This document shows positions 35,862 through 44,717 of a stretch of 64,000 nucleotides of DNA, one piece after another (the first letter of the stretch is position 1; every line of letters starts with the position of its first letter). The notes under the pieces are model-generated. The model ran no database searches. It was not told the DNA's origin and saw only the letters and a program-made list of their open reading frames with translations. A program made the translations under genes and the position numbers. The DNA is from Bacillus sp. FJAT-14578. Lineage in GTDB: Bacteria > Bacillota > Bacilli > Bacillales > Bacillaceae_H. The stretch spans positions 934,738 to 998,737 of the forward strand of contig NZ_KI632505.1 in NCBI RefSeq assembly GCF_000504165.1, written 5' to 3'.

Positions 35862-35889
35862 TATGCGTAAAATTAGGATTTTACGCATA
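35862..35889 (+). other. 11-bp inverted repeat with T run
   Basis: TATGCGTAAAA (35862-35872) and its exact complement 35879-35889, followed on the plus strand by TTGTTTTTT. No plus-strand gene precedes it, so it may be an orphan terminator or a dyad in the promoter region of the minus-strand SLH gene. Confidence 0.4.
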
Positions 35890-35948
35890 ATTGTTTTTTA
35901 GAACTAGCTCCCCCACACCTCACTTTGCTATACAATAAAACACTACAA

Positions 35949-35978
35949 AAAATTGACCGCCAATTGACGGTCAATTTT
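35949..35978 (-). terminator. Terminator after the large SLH gene
   Basis: AAAATTGACCG and CGGTCAATTTT, exact 11-bp stem with an 8-nt loop and A/T flanks, just past the stop at 36023. Confidence 0.8.
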
Positions 35979-36022
35979 GTTTCACTATTGTAGATGTTGA
36001 CTGTACAACCAACTCTCCTTCG

Positions 36023-38848
36023 TTAATAACTTGCGTTGTCCGTTTGCTCAAACTCCTCTAAAATCGCTTCGATATCGTAAATTTTCCATTCTTCATTACT
36101 CGCTTTTTGTAAATAGTATGTTCTATCTACTGTTTCCTCTGCTTGGACAGGTTGTCCATCCTTTGTAATCGTGAGTTTATAGGAGATATTTTTAACCTCG
36201 ACCTCTGCATAGCGGTCACTTTTAAAACGTATAGTCGTTTCGTAATGAGGAGAACTATTATATAAAACCTGGACAGATTTCGGCACATTGAGATGAGTAT
36301 CTACACTTGCAAAACCCAGAGTTTGGGCTCTTCCTAAACTATAGTTCCCGTAAAGTTCGCCCACTTTTGTATAATCTCCTTCTTGCAGCCACTTATTCTC
36401 GGTATCAATGAACTGTCGCACTGCCTGAGTAAGCGTAGTAGCAGAAGGCATCTTTGTCTTTTCCTGACGTAAAGCGCGGTCGATCATGACCACGGCCTGT
36501 GCTCTAGTCGCAAGGTTGCTAGGACGGAACTGATCACCATACCCTTTTATAATACCAAGAGAAGCTGCTTTGTTAATTTGTTCAAAAGACCAGCGTGACT
36601 TTTGGACATCTTTAAATACTTGATTTTCAGTGCTTTGGAAAGGCAACGTTTTTTCAAAAGCCCGGACGACCATGGCGGCAATTTGTTCCCTCGTAATATT
36701 GTTGTTCGGAAGAAATTTCCCCGAGCTTCCCTGTACAATTCCTAAACCGCTCGCAATGTTCACATAATCGTAATACCAGTCGTCAGCTCGAACATCCGAA
36801 AACCTTTTCGGCGCCTGACTGCTTGTTAACCCAAGAGAATTCACCAGTATTTTCACAAATTGAGCCCGTGTAATCTTGTTTTCAGGCATGAGCCATCCAA
36901 TACCTTCTTCATCTCGATAACCCGATAATATTCCTGCCGCAACAAAGTTTGTTAGTTCGGCTTCTGCCCAGTGATCATACATATCAGCCGGTGCATAATC
37001 AAGGATTGATTTTCCAGCAAATTTCTTTTCAATGTCAGGGAGAAGATTGTAAAAATCAAGCAAGTCTTCTATTCCAAAAGACATTTTATACAACGTTTGA
37101 TCTTCCGCTAAATAAGCAAACACTTCACTGTTTTCATTCATATAGACAAGATTCGATCCAGATCCAAATTCATATAGTTGCTCAAAAGGCTCTGTTCGGA
37201 AAATCCCTCTGTTTGTTAATAAGATGTTCCCTATTTTTCCGACAATATGGCCCCGATCATGCTCGTTAATAGGATACTTCTCTATTATTTTTGCAGGGTC
37301 ATTCCTGTCCACTTTTGAATACCCGAGAAATAAGTCATCATTGATAATTTGAATACTATCACTGTACATTAGATACTTTTGAATCGTTGGATTTGTTTCA
37401 AGCTCTAAGGTAGTTAAATTGTAGACATGAAACTCCGGGCTATAAGTCATCGTTTCACTCACATATAATAAATTTCCCATCTGGTCCACTTTAAATGTCG
37501 GCCACGAAAAGATGTTATTTCCTACTCTTGCAATCTCATTTGTTTGCAAATCGTAAACTCTCATATCGGAATGACTGTTAACAGGTACCGAATAAAATAA
37601 TCGATTGCCAGCTACTTCAATTTCAACTGGTGCTCCATCTAATAAAAGGTAGGAAACTTCTTTAATATTTGCTTTCGGAACAACCGCCGTTTTTGTTGCT
37701 CCTCGTAAGGCAATATAAAAAGTGTTATCGGATAACTCGATATCAATTGGCAGTGATCCGACAAAAACTTCGTCGATCACTTTCAGATCTGCTTCCCTTA
37801 TCACATATAACTTATGATTTTGCTCTGAAATAGCATAAATAAGTCCACTTTCTTTATCCTGGACCCAATCTGTTAATCCTCCACCAATCGTTAGTTCATG
37901 TGGAGATATATTCACAGTGTCCGTTTCATGTTTCGGCTGAAACGGCTTTTTGGAGATTGTTTTTTTGCTAGAATCATATTCATAAAGATAATTGTCAGAG
38001 TCTAATAAAACATTTTTCCCATCTTCTTTATAAACAAGCTCATAAGTATTTCGGTCAAATATCTGACCCCCTCCGATAATATAGTTCGGTTTAACATCTT
38101 CAACACCGAGGCTTCCATGTGAAGAAAACAGAACCGTACCATGCATAACGGAAGGATTCGTCTTATCAAAAATCGAAGCGCCGAAGAAAAGGTCGTTTCC
38201 ATCAATGAGCAGGTGACGAGGAGCACCTGACATGTACTCACTTTTTACCAATTCTTTTACTTGGAACGTTAAAGCATCAAATACAAAAAGATCTGTCCCA
38301 TCACCACCTGATTCGCCGATGTACAATTCATTTGTTTCATGGTCCAGCGTTAAGGCCGGGCTTCGGTATGTTTTGCTGAGAACGACTGAGCCTGTCCGAT
38401 TGTTGATGAGCTGCGTTTGTTTTTCTGATTCGAATTCATACGCATAAACGGTATCCCAGCTTGAATATGTTTGCGCTGTGGCATAAAAAAGGGTTTTATT
38501 CCCGACTGCTATATCAAACGCACGAAACGGCCATGTTTCAATCACCGTTTTTGTCGAAAGGTTAATTTTCTTTATCTCTTCTCCTGCTGCAACATATAAA
38601 AATTCGTTATAAACTTCCATATCGTAAACAGTGTCTTCCAGCTTTAGGCGTAAATCCATCGTCATAGTATCCGTGTTAATCAAAATCAATTCATTTTCCT
38701 CAGATACAAAATAAAGAGAATGATTGCTCTCATCCAATTTCCACTTTTGGAACATGCCTACGCTTACCGACGACTCCGCTTTGACAGGCAAACCCGGTAT
38801 ATTCAAAGCCAGGAAACACAAAAAAGATAAAATAATCCAATTTTTCAT
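36023..38848 (-). CDS. Large secreted protein: beta-propeller-like region plus SLH anchor
   Basis: 941 aa. Signal peptide (WIILSFLCFLALNIPGLPVKA). Residues about 30-610 are repeated WD40/YVTN-like blades (LYFVSEENELILINTDTMTM, LYVIREADLKVIDEVFVG, FYIALRGATKTAVV), apparently enough for more than one propeller. Three SLH units follow at about 620-800 (MYDHWAEAELTNFVAAGILSG; FSDVRADDWYYDYVNIA; FKDVQKSRWSFEQINKA). The tail repeats the C-terminal domain of the neighbouring SLH protein (YAEVEVKNISY against the other's YATVEVKNQTF). A surface sensor or adhesin role is possible but unproven. Confidence 0.85.
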   Translation of the reverse strand: MKNWIILSFLCFLALNIPGLPVKAESSVSVGMFQKWKLDESNHSLYFVSEENELILINTDTMTMDLRLKLEDTVYDMEVYNEFLYVAAGEEIKKINLSTKTVIETWPFRAFDIAVGNKTLFYATAQTYSSWDTVYAYEFESEKQTQLINNRTGSVVLSKTYRSPALTLDHETNELYIGESGGDGTDLFVFDALTFQVKELVKSEYMSGAPRHLLIDGNDLFFGASIFDKTNPSVMHGTVLFSSHGSLGVEDVKPNYIIGGGQIFDRNTYELVYKEDGKNVLLDSDNYLYEYDSSKKTISKKPFQPKHETDTVNISPHELTIGGGLTDWVQDKESGLIYAISEQNHKLYVIREADLKVIDEVFVGSLPIDIELSDNTFYIALRGATKTAVVPKANIKEVSYLLLDGAPVEIEVAGNRLFYSVPVNSHSDMRVYDLQTNEIARVGNNIFSWPTFKVDQMGNLLYVSETMTYSPEFHVYNLTTLELETNPTIQKYLMYSDSIQIINDDLFLGYSKVDRNDPAKIIEKYPINEHDRGHIVGKIGNILLTNRGIFRTEPFEQLYEFGSGSNLVYMNENSEVFAYLAEDQTLYKMSFGIEDLLDFYNLLPDIEKKFAGKSILDYAPADMYDHWAEAELTNFVAAGILSGYRDEEGIGWLMPENKITRAQFVKILVNSLGLTSSQAPKRFSDVRADDWYYDYVNIASGLGIVQGSSGKFLPNNNITREQIAAMVVRAFEKTLPFQSTENQVFKDVQKSRWSFEQINKAASLGIIKGYGDQFRPSNLATRAQAVVMIDRALRQEKTKMPSATTLTQAVRQFIDTENKWLQEGDYTKVGELYGNYSLGRAQTLGFASVDTHLNVPKSVQVLYNSSPHYETTIRFKSDRYAEVEVKNISYKLTITKDGQPVQAEETVDRTYYLQKASNEEWKIYDIEAILEEFEQTDNASY

Positions 38849-39095
38849 TTGTAAACCCCTTCGCTATTTACTTCTTAATGTTTATTGTACTATTTTGGCG
38901 ACAAAATTTTAATTAAATTAAAATACGGAAAAATGGTGGGTTTCACGTGTAGATTTACCACTTCTTTTCGTTTCGATTAAGAACCCTCTATCTGCTAAAA
39001 AAGTGAAAATGGAAGATAAATCATAATTTCTCATGCTCTGAAATCTCATTTCATGAAAGAAAATAATCAGATTATAGGGAGCTGTTAACGAGAAG

Positions 39096-39142
39096 AAGCT
39101 GACTTTAAAAGGTCACATTCTAGCGGCCATTTGAGTCAGCTT
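39096..39142 (-). terminator. Long hairpin after the TerD-like gene
   Basis: AAGCTGACT (39096-39104) pairs exactly with AGTCAGCTT (39134-39142), with further pairing inside. It follows the stop at 39149 on the minus strand. The rest of the 38849-39095 gap shows no gene. Confidence 0.55.
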
Positions 39143-39148
39143 GTGCTT

Positions 39149-41248
39149 TTATAGTATATAATCAGACATGATTGTTTCAATATCGAAAGGAGTAATGCCT
39201 TTCTCTAAAGAGAAAATAGTTTCCGCTTCATCGATGTTTTGAACGAGTTCCCCTCTAACTTCAAGGTGCAATCGGAACAAATCATATAAATTTGGTTTAA
39301 CCAAGTTAGTCATTGACTTCCCAACTAATACCATGCCTTTTTGATTGTCCTCAATAGTATTGTAATAAGCAAGATCTCTTGTAAGAGACAAATCGGTCCA
39401 AACGACTTTTCGCTCTTTCAAATCTAAGATGACGGGGATTGAGATTTGTGTATCCGCAGTGATGTCCACTTTATCTTGAACAGTGGAGGGTTCAAATATC
39501 TCACCTGAACCAGGGTGTTGACGAACCATCCAACCAGAAAAACATTCTGGTAAATCCTTATACGGTTGGTCCGTATAGGAATTCAAAGACATGACCACAT
39601 AGCGCCCACCATACTCCAATACAGACGGGATATTGAAATCAATGAACTCAGATGCCCCGTTCGGGGCAGAAGTAATGTCTCCGCTATGATAAGCCTTAAA
39701 CTCTTTTGAACGTAAGTTCGTGAAGGAAATATGTTCTTTATATTGCCAATTTTCATCATACATCACAGCAGATAAATCAATGTCCACACGTCCTGTATGC
39801 TCTCCATTGACAGAGCCTTCTTTCCACCATAAGAAAAAACGAACCGTATCTCCTTCCGGCAAGTCCACTTTGCTTCCTCGAACTAACGTGCGAAGCGATT
39901 TGCTGGCAGAACGTTGAGAGAAGGGAACAAAGTAATCTTTTAACTGTTCGTCCAAAAACACTTTTCCGAGGCTTGGAAGTTCTGCAAAGCGATTTTTTAA
40001 AGCATCTTCGCATATTTTTACAATCATTGAACAAATATCTTCCGGGATAGGCAGAAGTGTATTTTCAATACCTACAGCTTTTGCCACATTTCCTTTTGGA
40101 AAAAAGGTACGAAGTTCATTGCTATCATTTCGATGCTTAAAATGAGCTATGGCTTGAAGCAATACAGGAGTAGAAATATTTCCTGTTACGCTCAGAAATC
40201 CTTCGAGAATGTTGAACACATCTGTTGATTCATTGCCACATAAACGAACTAAATGATCCAAGCGTCGAGCAAACTCCCCTGGACGAGTTTTCAAAAGGTT
40301 TTTAGCCGTCATTACATCACGATTCAACAGAGCTTCCTCCACTTTTCCATTAAACGTTTCAAATTTAATGTCATTACGAAGAACCTCAAACGCACGGTTA
40401 GCTTTTGGAAAACGAGTACGATATTCTGCTGGGTGAAGAATTTCACCTAAACGAATCCAACGTTTTTTATATCGAAGCATATCTTCGGTAATGTTTCCGC
40501 ATTGCTCCAATAACCCTAAAAGGAAACGCCTTTCCGCCCGGTTAAACTTTTTGAAGCGAGTAGCAGATGCCAAACTTACATCTCCTTCAGACAAAGCAAC
40601 TGCAAGGCGAAGAACATCTGTCGCCGTTTTAAAATACTTTGCAACATCATTCACTGATATTCTTCCGTTTTTTAATAAGATCCCAACTATAAAAGACATG
40701 TTTTCCTTATGAGGAATCGCATCAGGTAGAAAAAGAGAAACATCATCGGTGTGAGCAATAACCCATGCTACATCTTCCTTGTCAGTTAAGGAAATAGAGC
40801 AGTTAGCACCAATCAGCTGAGAAATCATTTGATAGAAGTCCTCTTCGCTTCCTAAGTCGATAACCTTCAAATCCACTCTATCCAAAAGGGGGAATCGTTC
40901 TTTTGTTTTTGATTCAGGTAGAAGCAAGGTCACATAATGAATAATGGCGTTGATGTATAAATCAGCGTAACTCATATCCATCACTTGCTGCGGAAAGTTT
41001 GGATACATAGGAGAAAACTGAACATGTGCACCAACCATTTCTTTTAAATCCTTTACCAACTCCTTGTAGAACGATGTAAATGCATCAATCGAAAGCATTT
41101 GTACTGTTTCCATTAACGGTTGGGAAAAAGTAAATCCTAAGCTTTCCATGTTTTTCAAAACAGTGGCTAAATAAATGTTTGGCAGTCTATTTTCCTCACT
41201 TTTTACAATTACTTTCAAACTTCTTCTTATGTAAATAGCATTTTTCAT
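39149..41248 (-). CDS. Large cytoplasmic protein with C-terminal TerD-like domain (MXAN_6230/SCO0854-like, no RING)
   Basis: 699 aa. The first 430 residues are helical, with a basic, repeat-rich centre (FKKFNRAERRFLLGLLEQ, RWIRLGEILHPAEYRTRFPKANRAFE). Residues about 455-640 look like a TerD-type beta sandwich (VRFFLWWKEGSVNGEHTGRVDIDLS, FIDFNIPSVLEYGGRYVVMSL). The whole resembles actinobacterial and myxobacterial MXAN_6230/SCO0854 proteins, which also carry an N-terminal RING-like domain not seen here. ATG 41248 lacks a clear RBS, so the start is uncertain. TerD domains bind Ca2+ and link to stress resistance; this protein's role is unknown. Confidence 0.7.
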   Translation of the reverse strand: MKNAIYIRRSLKVIVKSEENRLPNIYLATVLKNMESLGFTFSQPLMETVQMLSIDAFTSFYKELVKDLKEMVGAHVQFSPMYPNFPQQVMDMSYADLYINAIIHYVTLLLPESKTKERFPLLDRVDLKVIDLGSEEDFYQMISQLIGANCSISLTDKEDVAWVIAHTDDVSLFLPDAIPHKENMSFIVGILLKNGRISVNDVAKYFKTATDVLRLAVALSEGDVSLASATRFKKFNRAERRFLLGLLEQCGNITEDMLRYKKRWIRLGEILHPAEYRTRFPKANRAFEVLRNDIKFETFNGKVEEALLNRDVMTAKNLLKTRPGEFARRLDHLVRLCGNESTDVFNILEGFLSVTGNISTPVLLQAIAHFKHRNDSNELRTFFPKGNVAKAVGIENTLLPIPEDICSMIVKICEDALKNRFAELPSLGKVFLDEQLKDYFVPFSQRSASKSLRTLVRGSKVDLPEGDTVRFFLWWKEGSVNGEHTGRVDIDLSAVMYDENWQYKEHISFTNLRSKEFKAYHSGDITSAPNGASEFIDFNIPSVLEYGGRYVVMSLNSYTDQPYKDLPECFSGWMVRQHPGSGEIFEPSTVQDKVDITADTQISIPVILDLKERKVVWTDLSLTRDLAYYNTIEDNQKGMVLVGKSMTNLVKPNLYDLFRLHLEVRGELVQNIDEAETIFSLEKGITPFDIETIMSDYIL

Positions 41249-41256
41249 GAGAACGC

Positions 41257-41295
41257 CAGGTGACGAAACCCTTATAAAAAGGAGTTAATAGCCTG
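41257..41295. repeat. Compact stem-loop element E0 next to the TerD-like gene start
   Basis: CAGG (41257-41260) pairs with CCTG (41292-41295). An inner AACCC pairs with GG-a-GTT around a short A-rich loop with AAAAAGGAG. The 3' side AATAGCCTG is the same as in elements E4 and E5. It is a short relative of the array at 41392-41809, placed only 9 bp from the assigned ATG at 41248. Confidence 0.4.
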
Positions 41296-41391
41296 ACTGT
41301 CCCCCTTTCAGTAGTAGATTTTATTATTTAACATGAATGAACACACTCAACGTAGAAAATTGTACAGAGGATGTATATCTATTTTTTAGCA

Positions 41392-41809
41392 AAAATCAGG
41401 AACGTGATATTTCTAAACCTTAATAACCTATTAAAAAGAAGGAAGACATATCACAACCTGATTTTCATGAATGAAGCGAAGTAGGAAAGAAGGAACCCCT
41501 CTTCTCCACAAAAAGCAGAAGGAAGGGTTCCTATATCTTGCATAATATTAGTATTTATTTAATTGATAAAGCTGTTAATTAGGAAAAGAAAACCTCTAAA
41601 TCAATAGTTGATAGACCAAAGTCCATTAATCCCTAAAGAAGAAAGAGGTTTCATATCCTAATTATTTTTTATAGGAAATTGACAACTCTAAAACAATTCA
41701 AATTTGATAAAAAAGAAGGAAGAATTGTCATAGCCTATATGTTTAGCAGGAAAGTAACATCCCTAATTTTCGCCTAAGAAGTTAGAAGGAAGGAATATCA
41801 TAGCCTGCT
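41392..41809 (+). repeat. Tandem array of five two-stem RNA-like elements (E1-E5)
   Basis: Five units, 41392-41465, ~41482-41540, 41576-41664, 41670-41739, 41745-41809. Outer stems differ yet pair: AAAATCAGG/CCTGATTTT (E1), TAATTAGG/CCTAATTA (E3), TATAGG/CCTATA (E4), AGCAGG/CCTGCT (E5). Inner stems also differ: GTGATATTTCT/AGACATATCAC, GGAACCC/GGGTTCC (E2), AAACCTCT/AGAGGTTT, GACAACTCT/AGAATTGTC; E5 pairs weakly and E2 lacks a clear outer stem. A conserved AGAAGGAAG (AGAAGAAAG in E3) precedes the 3' inner arm, CTAAA usually follows the 5' inner arm, and CATAG/CATAT precedes the 3' outer arm. E3-E5 are only 5 nt apart. There is no open frame across the block. A terminator lies at 42013. Strand is inferred from that terminator. 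Confidence 0.6.
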
Positions 41810-42012
41810 TTGTTAGTATATTCTCTTGAGAAGAGCAATTCAAGTATCCGTTTTATGTTTTTATACTTTTCTTTAAAATGAAATACGTTCTTTATGTGTA
41901 GTACATCCTATTATTTATTCTAAAATTTAATGCTATATTTTTAAAATAGATGTATATAAATCTAGAAAACTGTCAAAACTAATAGCATATTCCCCCCTTT
42001 TGAAAAAGCGTC

Positions 42013-42048
42013 AGCATCTGCTTGGGAAAGCAGATGCTTCTTTTTTTG
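42013..42048 (+). terminator. Strong terminator with no upstream plus-strand gene
   Basis: AGCATCTGCTT and AAGCAGATGCT form an exact 11-bp stem with a 4-nt loop, followed by TCTTTTTTT. The nearest plus-strand gene upstream is more than 10 kb away, so it most likely ends a non-coding transcript covering the 41.4-41.8 kb array. Confidence 0.75.
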
Positions 42049-42073
42049 ACGTATTTCTTCCTATTATATATGT

Positions 42074-42222
42074 TTATTCTATCGCTACCTCTTCATACTC
42101 CCTGACAAGTTTATAAAAGTCGGCTTTTTTAAACCTACTTCCTGCACGGCCTTCACTGCTTTCCATCGACGGTGCACTTCTTTAAACTCATCTGTTACCT
42201 GGTCGACCAAAAGCTGCACCAT
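42074..42222 (-). pseudogene. Possible frameshifted small gene
   Basis: One frame from ATG 42222 reads MVQLLVDQVTDEFKEVHRRW. A second frame from about 42166 reads GSRFKKADFYKLVREYEEVA to a TAA at 42074. Joined, they would make a plausible ~50-aa basic protein broken by an indel near 42160. No family recognised; coding status is weak. Confidence 0.3.
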
Positions 42223-42310
42223 TTTGCTGTGACTTACTTTTTTTATTTTTAGTAATTTATTTGAAACTATATATCACCTCTGTCAGGGTCATTTGATTGC
42301 GTCGTTTACA

Positions 42311-42426
42311 AAGGTATACCTTTACAAACATAACCTGTGAAGCTATCAAACTCAGTAAAATTAAGTTTAAAAAGGTGTATCAAATACATTAATAAACGTT
42401 TATATTTTCGACATACCTTTTTAAAC
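42311..42426. promoter_or_regulatory. Two AAGGT-type palindromes
   Basis: AAAGGTATACCTTT (42311-42324) is an exact palindrome. GTTTAAAAAGGT (42365-42376) pairs exactly with ACCTTTTTAAAC (42415-42426). Both resemble the AAGGTACC boxes of the nearby PadR operon, and lie upstream of the possible small minus-strand gene. Confidence 0.4.
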
Positions 42427-42486
42427 GAAAGTAGTTGATGGCTGTGCAAAAGCATCGCTATCTCCACGTAAGCTAGTCATTTCTCA

Positions 42487-43674
42487 TTAAACTGTTTCAG
42501 CTTTTCTTCTGTCGACCGACAGCTTTTGGCGCTTTCCGTAGGTCAATGTTCGCCAAAGCCATTCGAAAGGTCCAAGCCGAAATTTCTTAAGCCATAAATT
42601 GCTGAAAATGATTTGCACAATAAAAACACCCATGCAAATTAATGCGGACTCGTACAGTGCTATTGATCCATATAAGCGCATGATAAAAAAAACCACGAAC
42701 CCAATTAATGTTTGAGATAAATAATTGGTTAAAGCCATCTGTCCGTATAAGCGAAGCGGAGATAGAATCTTTTGAGCAAGGCTCACGCGCAGCAAAAGCA
42801 TTAAAGTTGTCATGTAGAAGGCCGATAAAAGAATTCCGCCTGCTTGTAAATAAAGCGATTCGAAAGCTTTTATTAAAGCAATTGGATTTTCCGCAACTTG
42901 ACAATAATACATCAAGCCGATGAATGGTATACTTGCAAGGCCTGAGGCTGCCTGAATCTTCTTTAACGGTTTAATAAACTGTTCCATATGTTGAAAAACC
43001 CCTATTTTTCCTGTATATAATCCGAGTAAGAATATACCTAAAAGCAAAGGTATAATAAGCAGATGTCTAGGCGTTTCAGTTATAACTTCGGCGTTAAAAT
43101 GCCAGATAAGCCAGTCAACATACCCTAGTGTATGATAGGCTTCAATCTGCGCTTCTTTAGGAAAAGAACCATGCAATAAAGAAGGATCATTCAAAATCAT
43201 AAAACCGGCAAGACCGTGGACAAGAATGATAAATGCCGATATATGCGAGACTCCCCATACGAGTATTGTTTTCGGTTTGCGGTTATAAAAGAATAAAAGG
43301 AAATAGCCGGTAACCGCATATAACAACAAAACATCTCCCGTCCAAAAAAACAGCCGGTGAATGATTCCGAAAAGCAGTAAGAAAAGCAATCTGCGAGCGA
43401 AAAGTTTTTTGCCATATCCCTTCGCTTCAGCCCTCGACATAAAAATGAAGAAGCTTAACCCGAACAAAAAGGAAAATAGAACAAAGAATTTGTTGGATAT
43501 AAAAAGATTTAAGAATATTTCAGTCCATTGATTTATCGTCACTTCTTCTTTTTCAAGCGGGGTAAAAATACCCAGCATAATCGGCAGATTCACCATAAAG
43601 ATTCCTAACAGGGCAAAGCCGCGTATACAATCAATCGCACCAATTCTTTCTTTAAGCAACAGATTGGAATTCAT
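42487..43674 (-). CDS. DUF418 membrane protein (YeiB-like)
   Basis: 395 aa with about ten TM helices. Begins with the family motif ERIGAIDCIRGFALLGIFMVNLP and ends in the DUF418 domain (MALTNYLSQTLIGFVVF, GPFEWLWRTLTYG). Distantly related to acyltransferase-3-like membrane proteins; function unknown, sometimes linked to envelope modification. An AAGGTACC box shared with the PadR operon lies 62-91 bp upstream of its start, so they are likely co-regulated. Confidence 0.88.
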   Translation of the reverse strand: MNSNLLLKERIGAIDCIRGFALLGIFMVNLPIMLGIFTPLEKEEVTINQWTEIFLNLFISNKFFVLFSFLFGLSFFIFMSRAEAKGYGKKLFARRLLFLLLFGIIHRLFFWTGDVLLLYAVTGYFLLFFYNRKPKTILVWGVSHISAFIILVHGLAGFMILNDPSLLHGSFPKEAQIEAYHTLGYVDWLIWHFNAEVITETPRHLLIIPLLLGIFLLGLYTGKIGVFQHMEQFIKPLKKIQAASGLASIPFIGLMYYCQVAENPIALIKAFESLYLQAGGILLSAFYMTTLMLLLRVSLAQKILSPLRLYGQMALTNYLSQTLIGFVVFFIMRLYGSIALYESALICMGVFIVQIIFSNLWLKKFRLGPFEWLWRTLTYGKRQKLSVDRRKAETV

Positions 43675-43735
43675 AATAGGCTCCTTTCGATCATTAAGAA
43701 ATAGAAAATCTCTGTTTTTTATACTATTAATGTTT

Positions 43736-43764
43736 AGTACTGTTTAATAAAAGGTACCTTATTA
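43736..43764. promoter_or_regulatory. PadR-type operator upstream of the DUF418 gene
   Basis: AGTACTGTTTAAT followed by AAAAGGTACC, nearly the same as the site at 45656-45678 in front of the PadR operon (20 of 23 positions). The core AAGGTACCTT (43751-43760) is an exact palindrome. Confidence 0.6.
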
Positions 43765-43828
43765 AAAATAAAACTAACAAACCTTTTCCATAATTGTTAG
43801 TTTCAAATGAATTTTTTTGCTCAGCAAA

Positions 43829-44689
43829 TTATTCTTCTAAGGTAATATCACCCATATCTGTTTCAATTGTCAAGCTAGGGCCGTTTTTTATATTTTTACC
43901 ATATTGGCCTTTTAATTTTTGACTCACTGCATCACTAGAAGAAGCTTTCATAACAGAAGTTATAGAAAAATCTGATTCAATATCACCTAATTCAGTTGAT
44001 AAATCGAGAGCAAGCCCTTCTGGATTTTCACTGACGTCGACTTTAACGTCGCCCAATGCCGATCTAATCTTATTCTCGTTTTTAAGTGCAAGAACAGATT
44101 GGAGATTTACATCGCCTTTATCAGTATTCAAGTCAAAAGCTGCATGTAAACCTTTTATTTCAATATCCCCTAAAGCTGTATTACCAACGATTTTTTCACC
44201 TTCAAATCCGTTTAGCTCAATATCCCCCATTTCTGTTTTTAATGTCGCATTCTTTGCTGTAAGCTTATCATTGGCTGAAATATCACCTAAATTGGTATTG
44301 AACTCTAGTGAGTCATACATTTTTTTGGGAAGGTATACATTTAGGTTGACATCATTATTCACGAAGCCAAAATCAGCATTAAAAATCTTTGTTTTTTGTT
44401 TTACTGAAATATTCAACGCTTCCCCATCTGCTGAAGCTTGAAATTCTGTTTTCAGCTTTCTGGATGTTTTTCCTTTCAGCTCTATTTTCACTTTATCATT
44501 ATCGGCAGGGTGGACAAGCACATCAGCCAGCTCGCTATGAATGGAAACATTTTTAAGGTTCTGGCCGTTAAATGTTTGTTCTTCAATTACATTTTCACTG
44601 GCAAAACCGATACCGCTGAACATAAGTGCTACTGTTCCGAGTGTTCCGATCACAAACAGCAACAAACCGATTTTTACAATTTTGCTCAT
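43829..44689 (-). CDS. DUF4097 (LiaG-like) membrane-anchored beta-helix protein
   Basis: 286 aa. One N-terminal TM (IGLLLFVIGTLGTVALMFSGI), then DUF4097: about ten short beta units with a repeated GD(I/V) turn (TNLGDISANDKLTAKNATLKTEMGDIELNGF), which should form a solenoid outside the cell. In envelope-stress operons these proteins follow DUF1700 and PadR genes, as here. Co-transcribed, 28 bp after the DUF1700 gene. Confidence 0.85.
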   Translation of the reverse strand: MSKIVKIGLLLFVIGTLGTVALMFSGIGFASENVIEEQTFNGQNLKNVSIHSELADVLVHPADNDKVKIELKGKTSRKLKTEFQASADGEALNISVKQKTKIFNADFGFVNNDVNLNVYLPKKMYDSLEFNTNLGDISANDKLTAKNATLKTEMGDIELNGFEGEKIVGNTALGDIEIKGLHAAFDLNTDKGDVNLQSVLALKNENKIRSALGDVKVDVSENPEGLALDLSTELGDIESDFSITSVMKASSSDAVSQKLKGQYGKNIKNGPSLTIETDMGDITLEE

Positions 44690-44717
44690 TATTCATCCTC
44701 CGTTTTCTCTACCCAAA

